Assembly: GCA_037176885.1 (NCBI GenBank)
Contig: JAWWNJ010000010.1
Span: 992,001 to 1,056,000, forward strand
DNA length: 64,000 nucleotides
Reading direction: 5' to 3'
Source of the DNA: Favolaschia claudopus
Lineage: Eukaryota; Basidiomycota; Agaricomycetes; Agaricales; Mycenaceae
Shown here: positions 24,511 through 36,695 of the stretch, piece by piece
Layout of the letters: every line of letters begins with the position of its first letter
Numbering within the stretch: position 1 is the first letter of the stretch
Made by a program: the position numbers and the translations under genes
The notes under the pieces: generated by a model
What the model was told of the DNA's origin: nothing
Seen by the model: only the letters and a program-made list of their open reading frames with translations
Database searches by the model: none

Positions 24511-24732
24511 CTAACCCCGCTTCCCCGAAGACGAAGCCCCAACAGGGTTTATCGCACGAACCCTCGTCCTCCTGCTTGGCTCTGGAGCCGCCTCGACCTG
24601 CTCCGCCTTCCCCTTCCCCTTCCCTTTCGACTCCTGCCGCTTCAGGCTGGTGCCGTCTTGTTTCTTATCTTTTCCACTCGGCGCCCTATCCCTCCCGCTC
24701 TCCTTCCCAGACACAGTCCTACGTTGTCCCAA
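24511..24732 (-). pseudogene. Arp6 C-terminal tail fragment, unit C
   Basis: Same short extent as in unit A (about 73 codons plus stop), and it shares with A the internal deletion that joins 'gtcctac' to 'gtcccaaaa'. Confidence 0.85.
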
Positions 24733-24739
24733 AAAGGCA

Positions 24740-27700
24740 ATTCTTAAGCACCTCCACGCTCACCTCGCAACTAAGCTCGCCGCGCGACCAAGGTCGCAAA
24801 GCTCGCCGCGCGACCAAGGTCGCAAAGCGACTCACCAGCCCCCAACTTATACTCGCTCGGCGCCGGTGTTCAAAGATAATTATGGTTTATTTGTTGTTTA
24901 CCTACTGACTACCGAGAAGAAAATTTGATTTTGGGACCCTCACGAACCCCGTTTCCCGCTTCGTTTGGGGAGGTTTGGGGCATTCTGCCGACGCTAATCT
25001 ACGGCGGAGATCTAGCGAACTACAGATCTAGATACTGACCACCGGGGTAAAGACCCTGAGTTGTACTGTACGTAGTGAAGAATTACAAGTCCGAAATTTG
25101 AACTCCCCTGTAGTTTGCACCCCCTGGAGATTTCATGTCGTTCAGTCACTCATGCAGCCCTTGAATCAGTTAAATCTAGCTTAATGAGAGACTTATACCA
25201 GAAACTCACCAAGTTCACACTGCAGAGCAATTCAAGAACTTACACATTTGAATGAGATTGTTGACTGTACTTGACGGCGCCGCTCAGGGCACAAAATCTA
25301 GAGTTAGGAAGGTGTCAAGTACATCGGAGAAGGTAATGGAAGGATGGCACACTCACCAACTCAGCCGCGCAGCGAAAAAAAAAAAAATATGTATAGTTGG
25401 AGACTTGGAGAATTTGAAGGAGTCGTTGTATTGAACGCCGCGCAGCGAAAAGAAAAAAATCTAGAACTCAAACTCAGCTCAAAATCGCATTAGGAGCGGT
25501 CTAAAGACGCACCTGAGTACCATGGAGTCCAATCGTCGCTCGCCGGATTGCAAAATCTCGAATTTCCGAAACGGGTGTCGGCGTTGATGATTTGAAGTGG
25601 CCCGCGCAGCGGGAAAAAAAATTCTGGAGGCCTCAAGTTAGTGAGGAAACAGGCAGAATGAGGGCGGGAACATACCTGATAAGCAGCTCAAGGCGTCGCT
25701 CGCCGGAGGGCGGAAAATCGAATTTTCAGTTGAGGGTTGGTGTTGAGGAAGGCCGCGCAGCGGAAGATTTTGGGATCTGGGGATGTAGGATTGGTAAGAA
25801 TATAGACAAATACCAGTTGAAGAAGCTAAGTACCTTGTAGGAAGAACTCCCGGCCGCGGGACGTCGATACGTATAGTAATCGACGTGCGCGACATGCGGA
25901 TAGCTTGAGTAATATATAGAAAGGACTTGAAAAGAAAAGAGTCGAAAGCTTACCTCACCGAGATTAACCGACGTCAAGAGAAATTTGCCGTAAATTACAG
26001 AATCCTGAGAAGACGAGAAAAATCGTAAGACAAAGAGATTGTGAAGGAGAATGAAGGTTACCAATATAGCTGCTCGCCGGACGGCGATACGACGTCTCAA
26101 GGGGCGTCAACAATACCCCGTGGCTCATAAACTCCCTGCAGTGCAGACGGCAGGTCACGCTGCTCGAATAGTCGGGGGCGGGGCTAGCCTGCCGGCGGCT
26201 CAAAATTTTGGAAAAAAAAAAGGCGTCAAAAGAACGAAAAATCGAAGCAAGAGATCACTCCAAGTCCCGCTCGCGGGACGTCGATCTATATGGTCAAAGG
26301 TGTACGCGCCGTGGCGCGGCGCGGCGGCGGCGGCGGCAGCGGCGGCGGCAACAAGGCACGCGTCGGGTAACAACGGGACTCGCTGCTTTACGTGTCGGGA
26401 GCGGGGGTTAGCCTGCCGGCGGCTGAAACTGTTGAAAAAAATGCGTCAAGAAAAGAGAAAAAGAAAGCAAAGATAACTCACCTGAAGTCCGCTCACGGGA
26501 CGTCGATACATCGTATCGAGTTGATAGCGCCGCTGCGCGGCGCGGCGGCGACGACGGCAACGAGGCAAGCGTCGAGTAACAGCGGTTGGATTCGCTGACT
26601 TACGCGTCGGGGGCGGGCATTTGCCTGCCGGCGGCCAAATCCTGGTGAAAAAAGGCGTCAAAAGATTGAAAAAGTGAAGGAATATGAACTTACTGGAAGT
26701 CCCGTTCGCGGGACGACTATACGTGTAGTTGACGCATTGTCGGCGGGGGCTGGGCGACGAGAAAAGCTTGCTGGGGTTGGATTGAGAATGAGAGGGAGAA
26801 TGAATCGAAGAAAAAACCCACAAAGGAAATTTTTGAGAGGGAAAGTCGGGGGAAGGTGGTGGTAGAAAGGAAGAAGGCTTGGTTTGGTTGTGTTAGTTTG
26901 AATCCTGGTCAAACGGTGTCGGCTGAGTTGCTCCGTCGCAACAAATCAGTGAAATTTGTTTTGAATGAAATCAACCTTCGATGCTGATAAGTCCGAGCAG
27001 GAGCTGTACGACGTACGTGTCGGGCGCCGCCCTGAGCTCAATTTCGTCAGTTTCTTAGCATGCTCAACCCTGAAGGAACAGCTCACAATTCAAAGACTTG
27101 GGAAAATGGCTCAGTCTGAGAAGTGAAGCTGGAGGAAAAAAGAAACAGGGCCGATGAGGAACGGAGTGGCGGGGAGGAATAACGTTGTCACGGGAATTTC
27201 AATTCCTATGCGTTGATGGGATTCGCGCGCCGGACTTGAAAGAGTGAGAAAATTTGAAGTGGGCAGGTTTGACGCGCCACCAAGGAGTCTGCCCTTCAAG
27301 CTCAGCTCAACAGATTCAGACCCAGATTTCGAGGCCAAACAGACGCGTTCCCAGCCAATGAGCAGAGAGAAAAAGCCAGAGTCCACGCGACATCGCTTAT
27401 GCACTGAGGACTTGTTGACTAGATTCGAAGACTTCACACACAGGCCATCAGTGTTCTTGTGTGGGCGCGAAACCGCCAAGTCACCGAGATTATGAGTAAA
27501 GCGACCCGTTGTATTGGTTTTCGCGGGGAATCCGAAATTTTGGTCCATCCGAGCCCCGACCTGTCGGCTCCTGTCGGCGTTGCGCTGGCAAGGAACAAGA
27601 GGTAACGTAAGCTGCTGCGGTTGAAGGACCGTGGAAATCTATTGGTTTTTTCTCGGGACTCGGCGACTCCCAAGCCGATATCTGCGGAAGGGAATTTCAC

Positions 27701-27765
27701 TCGTCCAACATCCTAAACGGGGAAATGTCACGCTCTCTGCTCTCAACTCTCATGTTCGTTTTCGC
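24740..27765 (-). ncRNA. Putative hairpin-module transcript, diverged copy in unit D
   Basis: Overall sequence differs from A-C, but the module words persist: CCGCGCAGCG plus A-run at 25,372, 25,439, 25,603 and 25,752; GTCCCG-CTCG-CGGGAC (+ strand) at 26,264-26,279; GTCCCG-TTCG-CGGGAC at 26,699-26,714; GCGCCGC-TGC-GCGGCGC at 26,527-26,543; and the 'CCTGCCGGCGGC' acceptor-side word three times (26,189, 26,414, 26,625). Retention of hairpins amid drift is the strongest sign that the structure matters. Confidence 0.4.
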
Positions 27766-28520
27766 TGACCGCTACATCCACTGGCTCTCTCGACTCAAAA
27801 TTGCACCAAGTTACTCATGACACCTCGGGCAAGCGATATCCGGCCCCATTTGGCCTCTGGCAACGCGGGAACGTCGGGAACAACGAATATGCGCATTTGC
27901 AAAAAGTCCGCAATATGGGCACCAGGTACGTGCTTCCATCACGTCAGACTAACCGAAATCAATTACCCTAGCTACTGCGCGACAGCGGCGAAGTTTTGGG
28001 GAGAATGGAGCGGGAACGGTGGACTTATGCATTTGCGGTGTGTTTGCACCTGTCTCGCTTATATTCATGCACCTAGCTGACATATCAAGATTTCAACGAC
28101 TGTCTAAATTTTCAACTCTTTGTCTGAAAGTTCTCTGAACGCTAGAGCGCTGTAGGAGCCTCCCAACACGTCAAAACCGCTATTTCTGCACGTCCCTGAA
28201 GATTCCGCTCTCCCCAACGCAAATCCCCCTCCTCGGCCATCGGCGGTGATAGAGATTGATGGCATGTATATTTGAAACAATTACTGTGGTGCGTTGCTGC
28301 TTCTATGCCGTTTATACCAACTTACGAATATTTGCATTCAATTCCACCTCCGTCCGTTTACCCACCCACCTCGCCGTCTTCCGCTTGGCAGTGCTGCGGA
28401 ACCCACACCGCGGATGCTTTGAAATTGTACGATGTCGACGCGCGGCCTCGCCGCCGTGAATGGGGTGATTTGTGAGCGAAGTCGTTGGATTTGCGGGTGC
28501 TCGGCAATTGCCGGCCAGGG

Positions 28521-28528
28521 TATATATA
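28521..28528 (+). promoter_or_regulatory. TATA box of + strand module array, unit D
   Basis: TATATATA in a palindromic context (GGGTATATATACCC). It sits at the position equivalent to 2,920 although the flanks have diverged, which supports a real promoter. Confidence 0.55.
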
Positions 28529-29403
28529 CCCGGTGCGTCTTCGCTTTCACTTGTCAGTGTCACCCTTCGCCCTCGACAAACTATACTCTAGGTCTATTTT
28601 CTCTCTCCCCTTTCGCTCCTCGACGTCGTTTGCCCATTCACTTTCAAGATACCTGACTTCAACTTTGTATGACGCCTTTCAACTTGTGAGTCTACTCTGC
28701 CGTTGTTATACCGACTCGTCTCATTGACCTTCAGCAGTTGAATCAACTCTATTACACGTCATTTGCACGTTCTACTTGCTCTTTCACCCGTTTTACCTCA
28801 AACTGACTTCACATTCATGTACTTATAGTAGGTATATCATAATTGGCTTGAACCTCGCTCGGGGCCGTTATTCGGTCACATTAGTGAGTTCTTCCTTCAT
28901 CTTCTCTATTTCAATACATCTGCGGACTACCTTCTATTCTAATTGCTTACCTAGTAGTTCGTTCAGTCATTGATTTCGTTGTATCAAGTTTGTTTCCTTG
29001 ACTTTTACTGACTACCTTTGAAACCAGGTACCTATTGTCTGCTACATTCTTCAAGTCCGAAATGGTATGCTAGTAAGCAATGATTCAACTCGTCTTTAAT
29101 CTATATCTGACCTTGCTATTGTACTGTAGGTATCCTTCCACACTCGGCTCGTTTCGGCGGCTCGGTCAGTCCTTGTTTCCTGACTCAACTGACCCCATTC
29201 ATTCAGAATACACTTGACCTCGACGTCTTATTTGAAGGAGAGTCGGTCACGGATTGAAAGAGAATGAGGGTGGGGTCGAGGTTCTGTTGAACAAGGTGCG
29301 CAATTCACTTCTTCACATATCTTGCCCTTTCTCTGACTCTCTCGTTATCCCTTATTCTTGCTCAGTCGAAACCGTGTTATTGTGTATTGAAACTAGCATG
29401 GAC

Positions 29404-29418
29404 CCGTGCTCCGCACGG
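29404..29418 (-). terminator. Helitron 3' terminal hairpin
   Basis: CCGTGC-GGA-GCACGG on the - strand: six perfect pairs with a three-base loop, 11 nt before the terminal CTAG. This is the usual Helitron rolling-circle stop signal. Confidence 0.9.
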
Positions 29419-29588
29419 AAACAATTGTTCGTTATTCTCTATCCGCCGTAAATTGAAAGGCAAAATTAATTCGAATTAAGTGTAGCACAATCTGCGTATC
29501 GTAGTACTTTAATAGCTACTTTTTTGAGAAATGAAAGGAGCGCAAACAATATGCAAAAAATTATGAAGCAACCAAAAGAGTGAGTTTT

Positions 29589-30718
29589 CTAGGATTTATT
29601 AGAGAACGACGGGGAAGGGGAAGAGAGTGGTGAAGAACTCCCAAGTCCTGGACCGAACGGAGCAGGAGCCTGAGAGAAGGACAGGCCATCATTCACATCC
29701 GACACGCGCGCACGCTTTTTACCCTTTTTATCCCCACAACTCCCACTGAATGACCAACCTCGCTTGCTTGACCCAGCACTGGCCGGAGTGGAAGCTGAGG
29801 AAGAGGGTTCTTCTGGATCACAGAATATTTTATCAGCAGGGAAAAGGGAAAAATTAATAGACTCACTCGCAGCTGTCGCAGCCACAGTTCCGAGAAAAGC
29901 TACGTTGTCGACTTCAATGCAAAAGCGTTCATTGATCTTGCCATCATTGCCGAGGCTGTTGGTGATATCACTGAGGTAGCCCGTAGCCATGAGGTATCGT
30001 CCCTTGTATGGAACTGGCTTCTGACTGTTTGTGTAGCGGGAGCCATCCGGGATAGTGCATTGGACAGGCATAAAAGACCTTCATGATATCAGTAAAAGGT
30101 TTAAATGTGAGTCAACAGAACATACCTCAATTTGGCGGCACCCTTGAGGAGCTTCTTGTTGGCTTCCCGATACGCCGAGTTGTACTGGTCAGCATCCATA
30201 GTCCAGGTTGCCTTAGTGCTGTCAGGGTTGATGGCAGCTCCGGCAATATGGATGTAGGGACGTCTGCGAAGATCAATGTCGACCTCGTCCGGAGCACCGA
30301 GAGGGACCAACTACGAAAAAATTGAGTTTGAATGGTAAAAGAGAAGTAAGCAAAAGTACCACTCACAATCTGGATGTCGCCAACCAAAGCGTAGTCATGG
30401 GGTTGGACGTTGGAGCCTTCTTCAAGGAAGAGGTTGAGACCGGCATCAACATCCATTTTGGCAATCTAATGAGTATTAGCCAAGGCCAAGGCAAAAGTGG
30501 ATATAAGTGAAGCAAACCGTAGCATAAGTGAAGTAAACCCCAACGTCAGGGAATTCGATGTTGGAGTGATTGAAATAACGAAGGGAAGCAAGAATGGACT
30601 CTTGCGAATCGGTGCCAAGGTAGTAGTGACCGTCGAACACAAAAGTCTTCCCAGCGACGACGCGAGGTTTTTCGAGGACAATGACACCTGTGAGGCTGGC
30701 GTAAGAAGAGGAGGCCAT
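29589..30718 (-). CDS. Helitron second gene, possible OB-fold/RPA-like protein
   Basis: Four exons: 30718-30518, 30465-30367, 30310-30126, 30078-29589; 324 aa, phases consistent. It begins MASSSYASLTGVIV and contains beta-rich segments (VPYKGRYLMATGYL, RFCIEVDNVAFLG) that look like an OB-fold single-strand DNA binder. The C-terminal 100 residues are Ser/Pro-rich with a basic GDKKGKKRARV patch that could be a nuclear signal. It lies 720 bp downstream of RepHel on the same strand, just inside the 3' terminus. Some fungal Helitrons carry RPA-like accessory genes, which fits, but the assignment here is by appearance only. Confidence 0.6.
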
Positions 30719-31438
30719 GTCGGAAAGAAGTTGAATGCTGTATCACCCAAAATGTGCAGGGTTAAATACTCTTTCCTGAAACATTTGCTGTGGGAGCTGG
30801 TGGGCCATGAGGCCCGTTGCAGCCAAGAATGCTTTTTTCCCTCACTTCCGGCTACGCGAGCGGCGCGCCAAAAGCTCGGGCATTGCCCGCTGTACGCGTA
30901 AGCACTTGAGAACTCCATTAGATGATTTTCACTGTACGCGTCAGCTTGAACAACTCAACATCTGAGGATTTACAGGAGTAGATGTACCCACACTCAATGT
31001 TTCCAAGACTTTGGCCCGACTGGTGCAGTTTCAGCTCTATAAATGGGGCAGGGAAAAATCTATTAGGCCACAATGGTGGATACATTCCACGACTTTGCTT
31101 GAGAGATGAGTTCCGACTGTATTCCGAGCATAAGTGAGAGTTCCGCGACGCAATAATGAGAGCGGGAAGAGAGCAGCAAAGTATTTGTTCTTGTTACATT
31201 TGGTGGTTGAATACTTGACCGCACACTCGACTCCAAAAGAATTCGAAATAGATATTAGCAGCAACTCTGCCCTTGGCAGTGTTGGCGCACATCATAATAA
31301 ACTAAGATTCCAATTAAGATTGTACCCATATCTAAGGTGCTCTAAGTATCCCTACTCGTGTAAACCCTTAAGCTCTACGGGCAATCTACGGGGCCGCAAA
31401 TGAGTAAAGCTCCCCATTTCAACGGAAAACAGACTCAC
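30719..31438. other. Helitron interval between the second gene and RepHel
   Basis: About 720 bp. It should hold the promoter of the 30,718 gene and the RepHel 3' UTR. No ORF with recognisable content. Confidence 0.5.
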
Positions 31439-34400
31439 TTAGTCAAGAAGAACTTCAGGGTAAACCACATTGGCTGTTTCAGACCTCGCCTGAGTGTCAG
31501 GGAGCAAAACCTTGATGCGCTGCCCCGAAGTTGCGCGAGAAAAGGCCACATAAAGTTGCCCATGTGAGAAAACCGGAATGCGAAGGTCAAGGCCGACAAA
31601 CTTGACGGATTGACCTTGGGCCTTGTTGATAGTCAAAGCAAAAGCGAGTCGGGTGGGAAACTGTCTCCGGCAGAATTTGAAAGAGAAGTCGGTGGTGTTG
31701 GAAGGAGTGAGAGAGATACGCGGAATGAGAACCATTTCGCCGTCATGGTCTCCGCCAACCAGTTTGCATTCAAGAACCCTTTCTGACATACGCATCAATA
31801 TCATCCGAGTGCCGTTGCAAAGCCCTCGCGCTGGTGAAAGGTTCCGAAGAAGGATCAGCGGACAACCAACTTTAAGTGAGAGTTCTCCTGGTGGAAGACT
31901 TCCCGAGTTCAAAGTACGCAGGAACTCCACGGGAATCAAGGTCTCATCCCGTCCTGGACCATCAGCACCAATCTCCTCGATAATCTTGTCAGCACTGATG
32001 TAGGTGCGAGCTTGGCCGGACATTGCTTCAAGAACCGTTTCATTGATGTCTGAGACGTCTGCATTCCGGGGAGCGAGAATCATGCGATTCATGAAGTACT
32101 CGGGAGGAGGTGGTGGAGTGCTGTTTATACCGGGATAGATGAAGTCGATAAGTTGACGGGGGGCGTCACATTCCATTTCTGGACGCAGAGCAACTGTGCC
32201 ATCCGATGTGCTGTTCCTCCCATGACCCACGTCCAGCAGCCACGACGCGAATTCACGTTCATCTTGGCCCTCACTCTCCAATCTCATATTACGGTGCAGC
32301 TTGAGAACCTCAACACGGTGCCATAACGGTGAACGTCGAATAGAAGCGCCGACAATCTCCTCGCGAGAACCCTTGGGAACGACAGGAAGGATTTGCTGAA
32401 AGTCCCCTCCCAGCACAACTGTGATGCCGCCGAAAGGTTTGTCATTATTGAGCAAGTCCCGAAGTGTGCGCTCGAGGGCTTCGACAGCATGTCGATGCTG
32501 CATACCAATTTCATCCCAGATTATCAAGACCGTTCGACGCAGGAGATCAGCGCGCTGACTGTTTTTGGGAATGCTACAGAAAGACTCGGCGTTTAAACCA
32601 TCGATAGGAATTTTGAAGACAGAATGCGCAGTGCGACCCCCAGGCATGAGTAAAGCTGCAATTCCAGATGATGCCACACAGAGAACGATTTGTTCCTCAC
32701 TGCGCAATGAATGACAGACAGTCTTGTAAACAAAAGTCTTCCCTGTACCGCCGGGCCCATTGAGGAAATACAATTTGCCGGCCTTTTCGCGAGCGGAGTG
32801 GATAATCTTCTCATATGCAGCTCGCTGCTCTGGATTAAGCAGTAGCGAGAGACGTTCCGCTTGCTCTCGCTCTGCATCTCGATTATAGTCCAGCTGGTCG
32901 GCAATAAGTGGGTTCATGACCTCAGCGTCCCAGTCATGCTGCGGCAGCGGCATGGTTGGCCAATCTCGAAGATGGCGACCCGACTCTTGCAATAGCTTGT
33001 TGAGCAAGAAGAGGCCGTAATCGTAAACTTGTTCCTCGTCTGGATTTCGGCCCATGACCTGGAGCCGTCGCGACAAATCGTCGCAGATATGGTGTCGGAA
33101 CTCTGCCCAGAGATTCGCCGGACGTGTCGGTTCGCAAAAAAGAAGTAGGGTTGCAAAGAGCTGACGAAGACGGCTACCAGTCTGCATCTCACATGCCTCT
33201 GCTAAACACTCCCTCCACTCGCCGTCATCCTCCAGCAACCCCCGCGCCAGGCACGCCTCCAGAAAAGTAGGGTGAAGGACCCCATTGTATGTCCGCAAAT
33301 CATCGAATGACTTCGGACCCTTCACAACAGTTAGCAGCGTCCGAAGATAAAACCGCTCTCCTGCTGTCGGGGCAACAAAGAACATTCGGCCGATCGCGAA
33401 CCCCTTCTTGCGTATAGCCCACTCCTTCTCTGTCTCCTTCCAAGTGAACTTCTGCGGGAATTCTTGGTACGTGTACTGTTGCGCTATCTCCCCGAGCTGC
33501 CCCTCATCTGCATTAGCCTCGAAGAACGCAGTAAGACGTGTACGCTCGCCAGCGGAGCGCTGAAGAAGTGCTTGGGGGTCTTCGTTGGGATCAAACCGCA
33601 CCAAATGTTGACCTGGTAGATGAATCTTTGGAATGTGTCAGTATACTGTAGCCAATCAATAGAGAAAACCAACCTGGAGACGAACCACATTTGGAACCTG
33701 GTCATGCATGTCGAAGTGGAAGATCCGCCACCCTGACTCGGCAGCAGAGATATATCTTCCCTCAACCCAACGCGTAATCTCGTCTCGGTTATTCCGAACC
33801 TCCAAGCCCGCTACATCGCCTCCCTTCTGAATATACTTGAAAGCATACTTGAACGATCCAAGAGAAACTGCACACTCGACGTTGATGTGACAGTTGTATT
33901 TCGCGGAAAGGTACGGGTTATACGGAACGATCCAGGAGTTGTCTACCTGGACACCCCGAACATCATAGGCTCGGCCATCGTTGGGTCTGTAGTATTGCGG
34001 ATAGCCGTTGTCGTCCATGGTAGTGTGGTCAGTAAAAGCCTTTGGATACCGCTTGGTGCAGCGGCCACCATCCATGCAAGGCGAACGCGGGTTAGCTGCT
34101 CCACACGGTCCGTGAACCATGCATTTCTTGACGGTTTCAAAGAGCAAGGGCTGAGTGTCTGGATCAGGCCACCGCGCCCATATGGCAGAGTCAATATCTT
34201 CGGGCGTTAGCAACTTCTGTCCCTGTTCAAGGAAGATGAGAAGGTGGATGTGTGGGAGACCGCGCTTTTGAAATTCAATGGTATAGACATAAGCGACTGC
34301 CCGACCGAAGATGCCATTCTTCTTAATGTCGTCAATGAGAGCTTCCTTTTTAAGCTGGAAGGCTCGCGCTACCAAATCAGGACGGTCGGATGGATGTTGC

Positions 34401-36695
34401 CCAGGTAGCAGCTCGCGCACAATCTCTGGCCAGTCCGGGTTTGTGGTTGCGGTTATAAAGAGATCCACGGTGCGGTAGTACCGAGCGATGGCCATCGAGT
34501 CCTGAAAACGCTGTCCCATATGCCTTGGGCCGCCGATGTAGCTGGACGGTAATACGACACGTTGGCCAAGATCATCAAGATTGAGGTTCTCGTCAGCAGC
34601 ATGGATAGCGTCTTCAAGACCGCTGTAGAGCTCAGCGCGCATCTTGTCTTGGTTGTAACGGAAGTAGTCCAGGCGGTTCTGGTCCGCCGACGCCCACATG
34701 TCGACCATATAACGCTGAAGGAGTCGACATCCTCGCAGAATGGTTGCTGGTTCATCAGTACGCTGATGCAGACGGTATGCCACAAACCGGGTCTGAGAGA
34801 GCCGGGCAGGGTGGTCTTTGTCGGGCTCATTCAGTCTCAGATCTGGATGCCAGCCATTTTCTCCGTGAGGGAACAGAAGAACGTAATAAAGAGGAGAATA
34901 GGCGGCGTGGAGGTCGCTAATTCGCATTAACGGGCCATTACGACGACGAATGATGATGTCCCGGGGCTGCGCGTTGGCTTGGTCGGGGAGGATTACCGCG
35001 ACTTCGTCCGCAGACGGCAGATTCCCTCGCCGTGCATGAACACCCGGTGCTACACGTAGTTTGACTGAAACATCACCCGCTTGGTCCCCAGCAGCAGCAA
35101 GGACCTCATGCGAGTGAAGAAAGATTGCAGCGTAAGGATTGGTGTCCTTGATGACACGCTGCAAGACCTGCATGGTGTCTCGCCGTAAATTGCTGTTGTT
35201 TTGCATCCGATGATCGAGCGCCGCCTGCGGCTCATAGATGTAGAGCTGAGCGTAGGTCGGTACATGACCCTCTGCTGGCAGAAGAGCCCCCGCACGATGA
35301 CAAAGCTCGCCGTGGATGCGGAAGATTGGGGGACCACCACCGTTGTTGATCGAGTGGTCCTCCTTTACGCCGAGAGATGTGAACGAAAGCGCGGTGTTAT
35401 ACTGCGCAATGTTCTTCCGGAATTCCTTGGATTGTGTGTCGTCTCCAGTGAAAAGAGCTTGCAGTTCATCTGGCGGGGGGTCTAATTTGGGAAGAGAAAC
35501 CTTCCCATGGTTGCAGCACATGCCAAATTGGGGGTTTCTTGCCGAAGACTTCGCAATTTTCTCGGACATCCAGTGCAAAGCTCCACAGTGAGAACATTTG
35601 ACGTTCATACGCCCAAGATCATGTCGTGCAGGCGGTTCTATGTACGGTTTGCGCGCGTCGCCGAGTATTACTTGACGTCGATGTTGGCGAGGGGCAGGTG
35701 CAGGTGCAATCGGACGTTGACGGGCTGGTGGCGGGGGAGCGACGCGTGGACCCTGCGGTGCAACACGGCGCTGTACAGGTGGCCCTTGTGGTTCTGAATA
35801 ACAAATCAGCACATTTCATATTGATGAAACATTCCTGCACGTACCTCTTGGAGGAGCACGATTGCGAGCTCGTGCCACTGTCGGCGGATTACCCTGCTGA
35901 TGCTGCTGCCCGAGACCACCGTTGTTTGCTCCTGCCTCCCGCTCCCGCCGTTCTCGCTCTCGTCGCGCTCGCTGGGCTGCTACTCGGCGGTTTGGCGGTT
36001 GTAGTGGTTGCTGCGAGTCCGGTGGCGTAGGGAGCGGATTGTTGACCCCGCCCTGTTGCTGTGCAACACCACCGTTGTTGGCTGTAATTGCCTGCTCACG
36101 CTCACGTTGTGCCTGCTGATGTCGTGCCTGTTGTCCAGCTGCACGGCGGTTTGGAAATTGCGATGGCTGCTGCGAGTCTGGCGGCGTGCCTACACCGGCA
36201 AAATTCGGCTGGAATGCGTCAGCACGCGTCAAAACATTAACAGAGTGAAATACTTGAGCCAAAGGTCTGCGAGGATTCGGGGTCGGTGATGGAGCACGAT
36301 TCTCATCTTGCTGACCAGGTATGCGGCGGCGCCGGCGGCTCGGAGTCTCCTGAAGTGCCAGCTGCCGCTCTCGGTCATCGCTTCGGTTGGCTGCGCGGTG
36401 AGATTCCGGGTCACCATTTGGACGCGTCCCCAGAACAGGTCGAAGAGGTCGCGCCCCGGCATCTTTGTCTGGCGAACATCTCTGCGGGCTCCTATACGGG
36501 GGTGCATTGGCGAGCGTACGCGCTTGACGAATTTGCGAGTTGGCGTGTACACGGAGCGATGAAGAGGAAGGTCGTGTCGGAGACCTATACGAATTGAGCG
36601 TATGGAACACAAAAAGAATAAGACACGCACATCTGCAGTAAAAACGCGAAAAGAATCCCCCAGATTATCCACCGGAGTCGGAGGCAGAAGAGCAT
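31439..36695 (-). CDS. Helitron replication initiator/helicase (RepHel)
   Basis: Proposed exons (- strand): 36695-36631, 36584-35845, 35793-33674, 33625-31439; 1,703 aa. The last three joins are firm; the first exon and ATG are tentative. A Pro/Arg/Gln-rich N-terminal region (to about 300) precedes the Helitron-like Rep domain with the HUH motif (PHIHLLIF, about residue 786) and the two-tyrosine motif (YAFKY, about 917). The C-terminal Pif1-type helicase has Walker A GPGGTGKT (about 1,265), Walker B IIWDEIG, GGDFQQILP and LYVAFSRA near the end. It nicks and unwinds the element during rolling-circle transposition in the nucleus. No endonuclease or OTU domain was seen. Confidence 0.92.

Larger units (their letters stand above)
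15839..24728. repeat. Tandem unit C
   Basis: Third direct repeat, full architecture, very close to unit A. One stretch, about 22,060-22,330, departs from A and B and resembles unit D (39,510-39,620), so the unit is a mosaic. Its secreted-protein gene has frameshifts. Confidence 0.9.

Noticed and set aside
29393..29396. Helitron end one module further left
   Set aside because: The hairpin-11 nt-CTAG arrangement and the A/T junction fix the end at 29,393.
31439..35812. RepHel as two separate genes (Rep and helicase)
   Set aside because: A 48-nt intron (33626-33673) joins the two frames in phase, as in known Helitrons.
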